Assembly: GCA_017448375.1 (NCBI GenBank)
Contig: JAFSLR010000025.1
Span: forward strand, 1 to 8,532
Source of the DNA: Synergistaceae bacterium
Lineage (GTDB): Bacteria > Synergistota > Synergistia > Synergistales > Aminobacteriaceae
Direction of reading: 5' to 3'
Length of the DNA stretch: 8,532 nucleotides
Made by a program: the position numbers and the translations under genes. The notes beneath the pieces are model-generated. The model made no database searches. It was not told the origin of the DNA and saw only the letters and a list, made by a program, of their open reading frames with translations. This document shows, in pieces, positions 1 to 6,515 of this stretch; positions within the stretch are counted from its first letter, which is position 1; each line of letters starts with the position of its first letter.

Positions 1-667
1 GGCCGTCATAATACATTGGGTTAGCGATTCCGCCCCAGAGCATTAACACAACGAGAACGACTCCGACAATGAATTTCGTCATTTCGCCCGACTTAATGAA
101 GCGCATGAACACTCCGAACACTAACGCCGCGAAAATGTATATCACTGAGATTGAAGCCGCCGATGCTCCGGGAACATTCTGCGATCCGTCCTTGTTGAAA
201 CCGTTGAACGTTCCCGCTAGAATGTCAGCGAACGCCGCAATAACCAAAAGCGTAAACAGCCAGCAAAACATCAGGAATAATTTTCTCCCCGTCTTGCCGA
301 TATAACGCTCAATGATGAGTCCCATTGATTTGCCCTCGTTCTTGACGGAAGCATAAAGCGCGGTGAAATCCTGAACTGCCCCGAAGAATATTCCGCCGAC
401 CAAAAGCCACAAAAACGCAGGAAGCCATCCGAACATCGCCGCTATAATCGGGCCTGTTACCGGGCCTGCACCGGCTATGCTGTTGAACTGGTGAGAGAAT
501 ACCGTGAACCTTGAAGCGGGTACGTAGTCTTGTCCGTCCTCGTAGCGGTAAGCGGGAGTCTTTGCTGAAGGGTCAATGCCCCAAGACTTTACGAGCCAGC
601 GGCCATAAAGCAAATATGCCAGCGATAATACTACTATTGCTATGCCGACAAGCGTTAAACCGTTCAT
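1..667 (-). CDS. cstA: CstA-family carbon starvation protein / pyruvate-peptide transporter, N-terminal part
   Basis: This is an inner-membrane transporter of the CstA family, whose characterised members (CstA, BtsT) take up pyruvate and have been linked to peptide uptake. The gene is open at the left edge; 222 residues are visible. The ATG at 667-665 is preceded by AGAAGGA (676-682) at 8 nt. Hydrophobic segments lie at about residues 4-21, 64-104, 130-152, 170-190 and 198-214. Family signatures are DYVPASRF (47-54) and the HQFNSIAGAGPVTGPIIAAMFGW stretch (59-81, read in pieces), followed by a FFGAVQDF loop (94-101) and a GKSMG motif (112-116). It is transcribed away from an aspartokinase/LytTR-regulator operon, a meaningful neighbour because LytTR two-component systems control CstA-family pyruvate transporters in enterobacteria. 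Family assignment is firm. The substrate is inferred. Confidence 0.93.
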   Translation of the reverse strand, partial: MNGLTLVGIAIVVLSLAYLLYGRWLVKSWGIDPSAKTPAYRYEDGQDYVPASRFTVFSHQFNSIAGAGPVTGPIIAAMFGWLPAFLWLLVGGIFFGAVQDFTALYASVKNEGKSMGLIIERYIGKTGRKLFLMFCWLFTLLVIAAFADILAGTFNGFNKDGSQNVPGASAASISVIYIFAALVFGVFMRFIKSGEMTKFIVGVVLVVLMLWGGIANPMYYDG

Positions 668-704
668 GAATTAAATCCTTCTTTCATGGGTGAAAATTTT
701 ACGG

Positions 705-733
705 AATATAACACTCTCAAAATTTTCTGTCAA
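705..733 (-). promoter_or_regulatory. sigma70-type promoter for cstA
   Basis: Read on the minus strand there is a perfect -35 TTGACA (733-728), a 17-bp spacer and a -10 TATATT (710-705). Transcription would start near 698, giving a leader of about 30 nt before the cstA ATG. The direct-repeat element at 751-783 begins 17 bp upstream of this -35, so a protein bound there could also affect cstA. The promoter is predicted from hexamers and spacing only. Confidence 0.75.
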
Positions 734-750
734 ATCTGACTGTTGTATCT

Positions 751-823
751 TTCGTGAACGTTGTCTAATTTTCGCGAATGCCGTTTGAGTCCCCTGCAAA
801 ATTTTCCTGAACTGTGAAATAAT
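751..823 (+). promoter_or_regulatory. Direct-repeat operator plus promoter upstream of the aspartokinase operon (copy A)
   Basis: Two 13-bp units, TTCGTGAACGTTG (751-763) and TTCGCGAATGCCG (771-783), repeat with a 20-bp period (core CGYGAAYGYYG). They are followed by a weak -35-like CTGCAA (794-799), an 18-bp spacer and a -10-like AATAAT (818-823). Transcription would begin near 830, leaving a leader of about 35 nt. The same arrangement with identical spacing recurs at 3323-3395. On the reverse strand unit 1 reads AACGTTCAC, which fits 8 of 9 positions of the published LytTR-site consensus. A direct repeat just upstream of a poor -35 is the usual layout for LytTR activators. I infer that the response regulator encoded at 2547-3311 binds here. 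Confidence 0.6.
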
Positions 824-864
824 ATTTTAACCTGCAAAACTCTACGGGAAGGAAGTAATTTTCT

Positions 865-2187
865 TTGAACAGTATAATAGTCTCAAAATTCGGCGGCTCT
901 TCAATGTCTGAAGCCTCGCACATCATAAAGGCAGCACAAATCGTGAAGTCGAATCCTTTGCGGCGTTATGTCGTAGTCTCAGCACCCGGCAAAAGTTCAG
1001 GTACAGAGCTTGGAATAACAGATATGCTCTACTTGTGCCACGCTCAGTTTAACGGAAAAGAAGACCTTGCTGCAATGCTTGAGAGAATACGCTCCTGTTA
1101 TGCCGGAATTGTTGAGGAACTCGGAATCAATTTCAGCGTTGACGGTGCTATGGATTCAATTCGTGAAAATATTTCATCGGGGAAGAGTGCGGCATATATT
1201 GCGAGTCGCGGGGAATACTTCATGGCCAAAATTTTCGCGCAGTATATCGGCTGGGAAATGATTGACGCTGCGGAGATTATACGGTTCAAACCTGATGCTT
1301 CACTCGATGAGGAGGAAACATTCAGGCTTTCGGCCGAAAGACTCCTCAACACGAATCACGCAGTAATCCCTGGATTTTACGGTTCACTTCCAGACGGCGA
1401 TATAAAGACATTCCAGAGGGGAGCGGGCGATATTACGGGGGGACTGATAACACGTGCGGTTAATGCGGGGACTTTCGAGAAATGGAATCGCACAAAGGAA
1501 ATTTGGAGCGCAGACCCTTCAATCGTAGACAATCCCGAAATAGTGAGATACCTTACATATTCTGAGGCAATGGAGCTTAACTATATAGGGATAAAAACGA
1601 CTCAGGACGAAGTTCTAATGACACTCAGGGAAACAGGAACTCCCATAAACATAAGGAGCATTTCCGACTCTGAAGATCCCGGAACAACAATATCAGGAAC
1701 AATCCCTGAAGGTTCACGGAAAAATGTAGCCGTCTGCATAGGTGGACGAAGAAGTTTCAACATAATACAAATCGAGAAATACGGCCTCAATAAGGAAGCA
1801 GGTTTCGGGGAAAAACTTTTCGGGATATTCGCGCGTTACTGCATACCCTGTGAACATTGCCTGTCGGGAATATACAAAATGTCGGTCGTACTCAAGAGTC
1901 CTCTATACGCATTGAGGCGGAATCAGGTTATTGCGACGATACAGGAGACCTTCGACATATCATCAATCAACGAGGAGAAGAATTTATCACTTATTACTGT
2001 TGTGGGTGATGGAATGGGGACTGCTTACGGGACTTTTGAGCGCGTATTCTCTTCGCTTAACGGTGCGGGTATAAAGGCCAGAATGATAGATCAGGGGTCG
2101 GACAATCTCAACATAATGCTCGGAGTTAGAGATGAGGATTATAATACAGCGGTAAAAGCCCTTTACACGGGCATGATAATTTCATAG
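865..2187 (+). CDS. Aspartate kinase family protein (monofunctional, ACT-containing) with altered active site
   Basis: Aspartokinases phosphorylate aspartate as the first step toward lysine, threonine and methionine. The 440-aa length and layout match monofunctional enzymes: an amino-acid kinase domain (about 1-275), then two ACT-like regulatory regions (about 285-350 and 372-435). Start is TTG at 865 with GGGAAGGAAG (846-855) 9 nt upstream; the protein then begins close to the kinase motif KFGGSS (8-13). Family stretches include YVVVSAPGK (35-43), RGE (115-117), the ADPSIV region (216-221) and EAGFGEKL (311-318). Several usual active-site positions differ. The RGGSD motif reads RGAGD (185-189), and the Asp-containing TDVD stretch before the YTADP-like segment reads NRTK (208-211). 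K8, R185, D189, E117 and K244 are kept. It may be a divergent aspartokinase or a paralogue with another substrate. It heads an operon with an LprI-like gene and a LytTR regulator. Family membership is sure; activity is not. Confidence 0.88.
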   Translation: MNSIIVSKFGGSSMSEASHIIKAAQIVKSNPLRRYVVVSAPGKSSGTELGITDMLYLCHAQFNGKEDLAAMLERIRSCYAGIVEELGINFSVDGAMDSIRENISSGKSAAYIASRGEYFMAKIFAQYIGWEMIDAAEIIRFKPDASLDEEETFRLSAERLLNTNHAVIPGFYGSLPDGDIKTFQRGAGDITGGLITRAVNAGTFEKWNRTKEIWSADPSIVDNPEIVRYLTYSEAMELNYIGIKTTQDEVLMTLRETGTPINIRSISDSEDPGTTISGTIPEGSRKNVAVCIGGRRSFNIIQIEKYGLNKEAGFGEKLFGIFARYCIPCEHCLSGIYKMSVVLKSPLYALRRNQVIATIQETFDISSINEEKNLSLITVVGDGMGTAYGTFERVFSSLNGAGIKARMIDQGSDNLNIMLGVRDEDYNTAVKALYTGMIIS

Positions 2188-2209
2188 AAAAACGGAGGCA
2201 ATAATAATC

Positions 2210-2554
2210 ATGAAACGTTTATTATCGGCAGTACTTTTGACGCTCATTCTTGCGGGCTCAGCATTCGGACTCAGCGACCGCGAATACCTGAAGATGAAGA
2301 GAAGCAGCAAGGAGTTCGCAAGGGCAGACCGTAATTTGACGCGGGTATGGAATAGGCTTGAAGACCGTATGCCGGGCTGGGCGTTCAAGATTCTGAGGGA
2401 CGAACAGCGAGACTGGATTAACGGCTGGCGAGATGAGGACGCACGAATGTACATGGAGAAGGGATATTCGCGCGTTGAGGCTTACACGATGGCGACAGAT
2501 GACCGTGCAGAATATCTCCCTAAGAGGGCGCGTGCAATAATCAACGGTGATTAA
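2210..2554 (+). CDS. Small exported LprI/DUF1311-like protein
   Basis: This is a 114-aa secreted protein with a signal peptide: KR at 2-3, a hydrophobic core at 4-18 and likely cleavage after AFG (18-20). The mature part is charged and resembles the LprI/DUF1311 domain, with a pattern of ADRNLTRVWNRL (39-50) followed by LRDEQRDWINGWRDEDA (62-78). Lysozyme inhibitors of the LprI type carry this domain, but many members have no known role. The family's usual cysteine pairs are missing, so it is a divergent member. A good ribosome site, GGAGG (2194-2198), lies 11 nt before the ATG. The gene starts 22 nt after the aspartokinase stop and overlaps the next gene's GTG start by 8 nt, so the three are probably co-transcribed. 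It may act in the envelope as a partner of the regulator system. That is speculation. Confidence 0.72.
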   Translation: MKRLLSAVLLTLILAGSAFGLSDREYLKMKRSSKEFARADRNLTRVWNRLEDRMPGWAFKILRDEQRDWINGWRDEDARMYMEKGYSRVEAYTMATDDRAEYLPKRARAIINGD

Positions 2555-3311
2555 TCGGCTCTCAGGGTTAAAGGCTTTGAGGCTGAATATAGCTGTCGTT
2601 GATGATGACGCTGCGGAAAATACGAGGCTCATTGCGTTTCTTCGGAACTGGTTCGGAGGGAGCATTCACGAACTCGGGCTGATTGATTCGTATTCAAGCG
2701 GCAGGGAAATTATCAGCGCATTCACAGCGGGGAAGTATCATATTGTATTAATGGACATAATCATGGGGGACGTAAACGGAATCGAGGCTGCAAAATTTAT
2801 CCGAAGCAATGACTCAAAAGTTTTGATTGCGTTTATGACGACTTCAAGGGAATATGCCTTTGACGCATTCCCCCTTCACCCTTTCCACTACATTGTCAAA
2901 CCTTACTGGCAGAAGGATATTGACGCTCTAATGAACGAGGCTGTAAACGTACTTTCAGCAAAAGAACCCGTAATCACTCTGAGGCTTTCCGACTCTGAAT
3001 GTGAAATCCCGTTAGGCTCAGTGAGTTCGGCTGTCTCAAACGGATATACGGCTGACATAATTACGGCTGACGGGAGGAAGATAATAACGGCGATGTCATT
3101 CACTGAGGCTGAGAAAGTTTTTGCTGACGATCCGCGCTTCGTTCTGTGCAAAAGGGGAATTATCGTGAACATGTCAAGAGTTTCGGCCATGAAAGACAGA
3201 GCCTTCACGATGAAAGAAGGACAGGTTTACCCGATAAGCGCGAGGAGATTCGGTAATGTGAGTCATGATTTCTCGCAGTACTTAATATCGCGAATGAGGG
3301 AGGAAAGCTGA
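2547..3311 (+). CDS. LytTR-family response regulator
   Basis: This is a two-component response regulator with an N-terminal receiver (about residues 12-135) and a C-terminal LytTR DNA-binding domain (about 143-250). Receiver residues are visible: the acidic cluster DDD (19-21), the phospho-acceptor D70 in VLMDI, T98/T99 in MTTS and K118 in VKPY. The LytTR part shows FVLCKRGIIVNMSRV (198-212) and YPISARR (228-234), both typical of that fold. A GTG at 2547 overlaps the upstream gene's stop. A TTG at 2577 with AGGG (2564-2567) 9 nt upstream would start the protein at MRLNIAVVDDD, closer to the usual N-terminus, and may be the true start. No sensor kinase is in the window. Twin direct repeats before the operon and just after this gene are likely targets, implying autoregulation. 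In LytTR systems with a known signal, pyruvate sensing or quorum sensing is common. Confidence 0.9.
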   Translation: MINRLSGLKALRLNIAVVDDDAAENTRLIAFLRNWFGGSIHELGLIDSYSSGREIISAFTAGKYHIVLMDIIMGDVNGIEAAKFIRSNDSKVLIAFMTTSREYAFDAFPLHPFHYIVKPYWQKDIDALMNEAVNVLSAKEPVITLRLSDSECEIPLGSVSSAVSNGYTADIITADGRKIITAMSFTEAEKVFADDPRFVLCKRGIIVNMSRVSAMKDRAFTMKEGQVYPISARRFGNVSHDFSQYLISRMREES

Positions 3312-3322
3312 GTAAAAATTTC

Positions 3323-3395
3323 TGTGTGAACGTTGTCTAAATTTCGTGAATGTTGATTCGGGTGTCTTTAATCCGAAGAAGTTATGAGAGATAAT
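3323..3395 (+). promoter_or_regulatory. Direct-repeat operator plus promoter downstream of the response regulator (copy B)
   Basis: Units TGTGTGAACGTTG (3323-3335) and TTCGTGAATGTTG (3343-3355) repeat copy A almost exactly (period 20). They are followed by a -35-like CTTTAA (3366-3371) and a -10-like GATAAT (3390-3395) at the same offsets as in copy A: 43 and 67 nt from the operator's first base. Sequence between operator and -10 is otherwise poorly conserved, so the shared spacing suggests selection. It starts 12 bp after the response-regulator stop and points at a short non-coding stretch that ends in a terminator. Confidence 0.58.
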
Positions 3396-3401
3396 TTACC
3401 T

Positions 3402-3517
3402 ACAAATACAGAAATGATACGAAACACAGCCAACCAGAATTAAGCATTAAGCATATACCCTGTGCGAATCCCCCTTCTTTTGACGGCATGACACGATATT
3501 GAGGGGGGATTTTTTTT
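3402..3517 (+). ncRNA. Candidate small RNA (or very short peptide transcript) under the copy-B promoter
   Basis: A transcript starting about 7 nt after the -10 box GATAAT would run some 115 nt to the U-tract of the terminator at 3467-3517. The only ATG-initiated frame in its 5' half encodes nine residues (3414-3443, MIRNTANQN) and has no ribosome-binding site, so a non-coding RNA is more likely than a peptide. The 5' part holds a tandem TTAAGCA repeat (about 3440-3453). It could equally be only the 3' tail of the upstream operon's mRNA. The existence of the RNA is inferred from promoter and terminator alone. Confidence 0.35.
3467..3517 (+). terminator. Rho-independent terminator, plus strand
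   Basis: AATCCCCC (3467-3474) pairs with GGGGGATT (3504-3511), extended inward by a G-U, T-A and C-G pair to about 11 bp, with a loop of about 23 nt. It is followed by a run of eight T (3510-3517), part of which is in the stem. The T-run is on the plus-strand side only, so it ends transcription of the response-regulator operon and of any short RNA started at about 3402. Confidence 0.8.
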
Positions 3518-3530
3518 GCTGAATAAATTA

Positions 3531-3557
3531 CAGGGGGCAAACTCACTTCACCCCCTG
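3531..3557 (-). terminator. Hairpin terminator at the end of the grd operon
   Basis: CAGGGGG (3531-3537) pairs with CCCCCTG (3551-3557) around a 13-nt loop. On the minus strand the stem is followed by TAATTTATT, a weak U-rich tract, and starts 5 nt beyond the stop of the DUF3343 gene. Placement at the convergent junction supports a terminator for the minus-strand operon, though the U-tract is broken by A residues. Confidence 0.6.
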
Positions 3558-3562
3558 CAATA

Positions 3563-3790
3563 TCATTCCTCTTCTATAATTTCGTGATAACCCGCAACGT
3601 TAATCTTCTTTTCGCCCGCAATCCCTTCAACATTCTCCCTCATGTCGCAGGGAAACTCACACGCAAGCCCGCAAGATGATGATAACTTTCTCGGCACAGG
3701 TGCAATTCTCGCGGGGATTCCCGATTTCCGGCAGGTTCTCTCGAACATCAAGGCCGCGCTGGTTGTCTTGAATGTCGCCAAACAGAACAC
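3563..3790 (-). CDS. DUF3343 putative Se/S carrier-like protein
   Basis: This small protein of about 75 aa belongs to the DUF3343 'Se/S carrier protein-like' family. The key stretch is PVPRKLSSSCGLAC (31-44), with the invariant Cys40, after an N-terminal LATFKTTSAALMFE segment (4-17) typical of the family. The family is thought to handle reduced selenium or sulfur, but no reaction is established. It starts at GTG (3790-3788), 3 nt after the grdD stop; a TTG three codons further in (3781-3779) is also possible, and no strong ribosome site is visible, so translation is probably coupled to grdD. It is the last gene of an operon whose first half encodes selenoprotein A, which fits a part in selenium supply for Sec. 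Extra cysteines at positions 3, 20, 44 and 48 surround the conserved one. Confidence 0.82.
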   Translation of the reverse strand: MFCLATFKTTSAALMFERTCRKSGIPARIAPVPRKLSSSCGLACEFPCDMRENVEGIAGEKKINVAGYHEIIEEE

Positions 3791-3793
3791 GAT

Positions 3794-4942
3794 TTACAGA
3801 TACCCGTTAGCCTTGAGGATTTCGGCTGCTTTCTCCATGTGTCGTTTAGGCATTTTGATTACCGGCCCTGTGCAGCCCATTGCGGACTCGGCGTAAATAC
3901 CTTCCTTCCACAAAACTTTAACCGCGTTGTCGATTTCGAGAACGTCAATTCCGTGAAGCTCATCGTCTGTCGGTTCAGCGGGGGGAGCTTTAACGGCTTC
4001 TTCGGCCTGAGCTGCTTTAGGCGTGAGCCCTTCGATTTCCTCATCGAGTCCGGCTTTCCTTGCTGCTTTGAGTTCGTCCGCAACTTTCTCCGGCAGTCCT
4101 CCCTGAATCACGGCGGCAGTGAGAGCGAGAGCGTTTGCGATTACAGGTGCGCCCGAAGCCCGCGATACGATGGAGACGACATTCTTCCACCCTTCACCGC
4201 ATGAAGGCCCGTAGCCCCAGCCTGTAGCCTCATAGCTTCCTCCGGTCGTGAATGACGAGAACATTTTGACGAGAACATTACCCGTCAATGTGTCCGTAAC
4301 ACAAACATCAACAGCTCCCGTGAGAATGTCATTACCCCTGAGAACAGATCCGCCGTCAGCACGTGTAGACTCGCCGAACGTAATCGCGTAGCCTTTCTCC
4401 TTCATTCGTGATAACGCGCGGAAAACTGGCTGTGCCGTGTCAACATTGAGTATTCCGACTGTAGGATTTGCGATTCCGAGAGCCTTTGCGACTGCGATTC
4501 CGTAGACTGCGTTGCGTAACATTGCCTCGCCTCTTACGGTTGATGATGTCCCTGTTGTTGACGCTAGAATCATCGGTCTTCCTCTTCCGGGCGTGAAGAC
4601 TCTTCCGATTGTCGTTACGCCGAGCGGGAACGGGAAATACATTGCCACAGCTCCGGCGACTTCACCCGATTTAACGGCCTCTTCAAGCCTTGCGGGAATG
4701 TCGCACTCTGCGCAGTCGATGTACTCTAAATCCTCGTAGCCTTCAACTTTCGGCCCTATAAGGACGGGGATAACCGCTGATGATGTCTGAAGGGCTAATC
4801 TTGCACCCTTTGCGATTTCCTTTGCGCCATGCTCGCTGCCTGAAGCCATGAGTCCGACTCTGACTTTCGGGCCGCCTGATTTCGCGCTCTCTATAATCTC
4901 TGTCAGTGCCTCGCCGACAAGTTTTTTGATAGCGTCTGACAT
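3794..4942 (-). CDS. grdD: Glycine/sarcosine/betaine reductase complex component C subunit alpha
   Basis: GrdD is the acetyl-phosphate-forming half of component C. It takes the acetyl group formed on component C from the GrdA-bound carboxymethyl and releases acetyl phosphate by phosphorolysis, for ATP synthesis through acetate kinase. The 382-aa length is normal. The body resembles the PlsX/phosphotransacetylase-like fold, with VGLMASGSEHGAKEIAKGA (29-47) and a Gly-rich GSYEATGWGYGPSCGEGWKN region (235-254). A C-terminal AMGCTGPVIKMP motif (354-365) carries Cys357. The equivalent cysteine in Eubacterium acidaminophilum GrdD (Cys359) has been reported as the active-site thiol for acetyl phosphate formation. 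An Ala/Pro/Glu-rich linker lies at about 308-326. The ATG follows the grdC stop after one base, with GGAAAG in the end of grdC as a weak ribosome site, so translation is likely coupled. Confidence 0.95.
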   Translation of the reverse strand: MSDAIKKLVGEALTEIIESAKSGGPKVRVGLMASGSEHGAKEIAKGARLALQTSSAVIPVLIGPKVEGYEDLEYIDCAECDIPARLEEAVKSGEVAGAVAMYFPFPLGVTTIGRVFTPGRGRPMILASTTGTSSTVRGEAMLRNAVYGIAVAKALGIANPTVGILNVDTAQPVFRALSRMKEKGYAITFGESTRADGGSVLRGNDILTGAVDVCVTDTLTGNVLVKMFSSFTTGGSYEATGWGYGPSCGEGWKNVVSIVSRASGAPVIANALALTAAVIQGGLPEKVADELKAARKAGLDEEIEGLTPKAAQAEEAVKAPPAEPTDDELHGIDVLEIDNAVKVLWKEGIYAESAMGCTGPVIKMPKRHMEKAAEILKANGYL

Positions 4943-4943
4943 T

Positions 4944-6488
4944 TTAGGCCAGCTTTCCGGCTACTTCGCCAAGTGCCTCAAGGATTAACGCTTTGATGTC
5001 GTCTTTGCTTACTGCTGATGTTGGCGCAACGGGTTCGGGCTTTTCGATGAGGAACGATGCACCGTCAGCAAGATTCGTCAAACGTGCGAGGAACAATGAG
5101 CCTTTACCGATAATCATGGCGCGTTTGATTTTTCCCTCGTTAATGAGTTCGCAAGCAGGGCCGATGAAGGGTACGCCAGCGGGGATATGACCCTGAGTGT
5201 GAGCGTAACCGATTGTGCCGTGTTTCTTGATGAAATCCATCATTGCGGGCTTCTCAATAGCTTTCTTCATTACGGCGAGGGCGGCAATCATTTTGATGTT
5301 GGCTAATGGAACGTTCCCAGCTCCGGCGGGTTCGGTGATTTCGTGGTTCTGGAGTTCGGGCGCGAATCTGTCTACGTCCGTGAACGTGAGTCCTGCTGCC
5401 TGTAACGGCTCGAAAGTGAGCGCACTTGTTACGGCTTGAGGAGCACCGCCTGCACCTACGGTATGTTTACCGAGAACGTCAAGCCTCATAACGGGCATAG
5501 TACCGTCATCGGGCACAAGGAGGACGGCGAAACTTCCTACGCAGTCTTCAAGGGCAAGGAGTCCTTTCTTGACGTGGTCGCGTGAGTTCATATAGAGTTT
5601 GGGAATTGATCCGCCCGCTACGACCGCAATATTTCTCCGCGCACCTGAAGCAACCTGTGCAGCCGCGTTAATCATGGCGTTGACGGGTCCTGCGCAGAAT
5701 CCGCGAACATCGCAGCCAGAAGCGTTAGTGCAGCCTGCGACTTCAGCGATAGCCTTCGCGAAATTACCGCCAGCCCTCTGGCCAACGTCCCCAGCTCCTT
5801 CCTCTGAACACTCAATCACGAAATCGAGGTCAAGGGGATTCATTCCGCTGTTCTTGAGGAGGTGAAGAAGTGCGAGAACGCCTGACGCTTTACCCGCAAG
5901 ATTTTCCATGAGAACGTGAGCGGTTAAGCACGGGTCTGTAGGGTGTCCGCTCCTGATACAGCCGACGACTTTACCGCCGCAGTAAAGAGGGAGTCCGGCG
6001 CGTTCTTTGTATTCGGTCTCAATCTCTGAAAGCTCATGCATATTCTTTGGGCGTACGACTCTTTTCACGATTGCTTCAGTGATTACGGGGTCATCGGCTA
6101 ATTTCTTGCTGACTTCCTCTGCAAATGATTTCTCAAGCCAAACAAGCTCAAATTCATCGCACGCTGAAATGAGTCCGAGAAACTCATCTTCCGGCATAAG
6201 CTCGCCGAATTTCCCGTAGCGTTTTGACTTGTCATCGGGTAAGGGCTTGTCGACCCAGGGAGCCGGGATTGCTTCAAACTCTTCGTAGCTTATTCCGCCG
6301 ATGTAGGTCTGGTTGGGTGCGTAGTGAAGCGCGTGGTCGTAGCTCTGCAAGTGATTGGGGAGCGCGTCAAGGTATTCCTGTTCTTTTCCGCTGTGGAAAG
6401 CCTCCCACGGTGTCCCGCCGTAGTGGGAGCCTGTTTCGGGGGCGTGGTTGAGGCAGTACGAGTAGCTTTTGATTCCGACTTTTGACAT
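4944..6488 (-). CDS. grdC: Glycine/sarcosine/betaine reductase complex component C subunit beta
   Basis: GrdC is the second subunit of component C and works with GrdD to convert the carboxymethyl-selenoether on GrdA into an enzyme-bound acetyl thioester. The protein has 514 aa, the usual size. Its C-terminal two thirds look like a ketoacyl-synthase III/thiolase fold. The nucleophile region ASGCDVRGFCAGPVNAM (256-272) carries Cys259 and Cys265; other family stretches are SEEGAGDVGQRAGG (228-241) and GYAHTQGHIPAGVPFIGPA (427-445), with His430 and His434. The N-terminus MSKVGIKSYSYCLNHAPETG is typical of grdC. The start codon has GGAGAAG (6494-6500) at 5 nt. It follows grdA by 79 bp containing a strong hairpin, and precedes grdD by one base. 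Confidence 0.95.
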   Translation of the reverse strand: MSKVGIKSYSYCLNHAPETGSHYGGTPWEAFHSGKEQEYLDALPNHLQSYDHALHYAPNQTYIGGISYEEFEAIPAPWVDKPLPDDKSKRYGKFGELMPEDEFLGLISACDEFELVWLEKSFAEEVSKKLADDPVITEAIVKRVVRPKNMHELSEIETEYKERAGLPLYCGGKVVGCIRSGHPTDPCLTAHVLMENLAGKASGVLALLHLLKNSGMNPLDLDFVIECSEEGAGDVGQRAGGNFAKAIAEVAGCTNASGCDVRGFCAGPVNAMINAAAQVASGARRNIAVVAGGSIPKLYMNSRDHVKKGLLALEDCVGSFAVLLVPDDGTMPVMRLDVLGKHTVGAGGAPQAVTSALTFEPLQAAGLTFTDVDRFAPELQNHEITEPAGAGNVPLANIKMIAALAVMKKAIEKPAMMDFIKKHGTIGYAHTQGHIPAGVPFIGPACELINEGKIKRAMIIGKGSLFLARLTNLADGASFLIEKPEPVAPTSAVSKDDIKALILEALGEVAGKLA

Positions 6489-6515
6489 GATTTCTTCTCC
6501 GTTTCCTAAAGTAAT

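Noticed and set aside
69..305. Plus-strand 78-aa ORF
   Set aside because: It lies antisense within the cstA coding region and has no recognisable domain.
693..805. Three AAAATTTT palindromes (693-700, 719-726, 798-805)
   Set aside because: The octamer is simple AT-rich sequence that also occurs inside a coding region nearby (about 1228-1236), so I do not treat it as an operator.
1098..1352. Minus-strand ORF inside the aspartokinase gene
   Set aside because: It is an antisense shadow of a well-supported gene, as are the other antisense frames over grdC and grdD.
3414..3443. Nine-codon peptide frame (MIRNTANQN)
   Set aside because: It has no ribosome-binding site, so I do not call it a gene, though a signalling peptide cannot be fully excluded.
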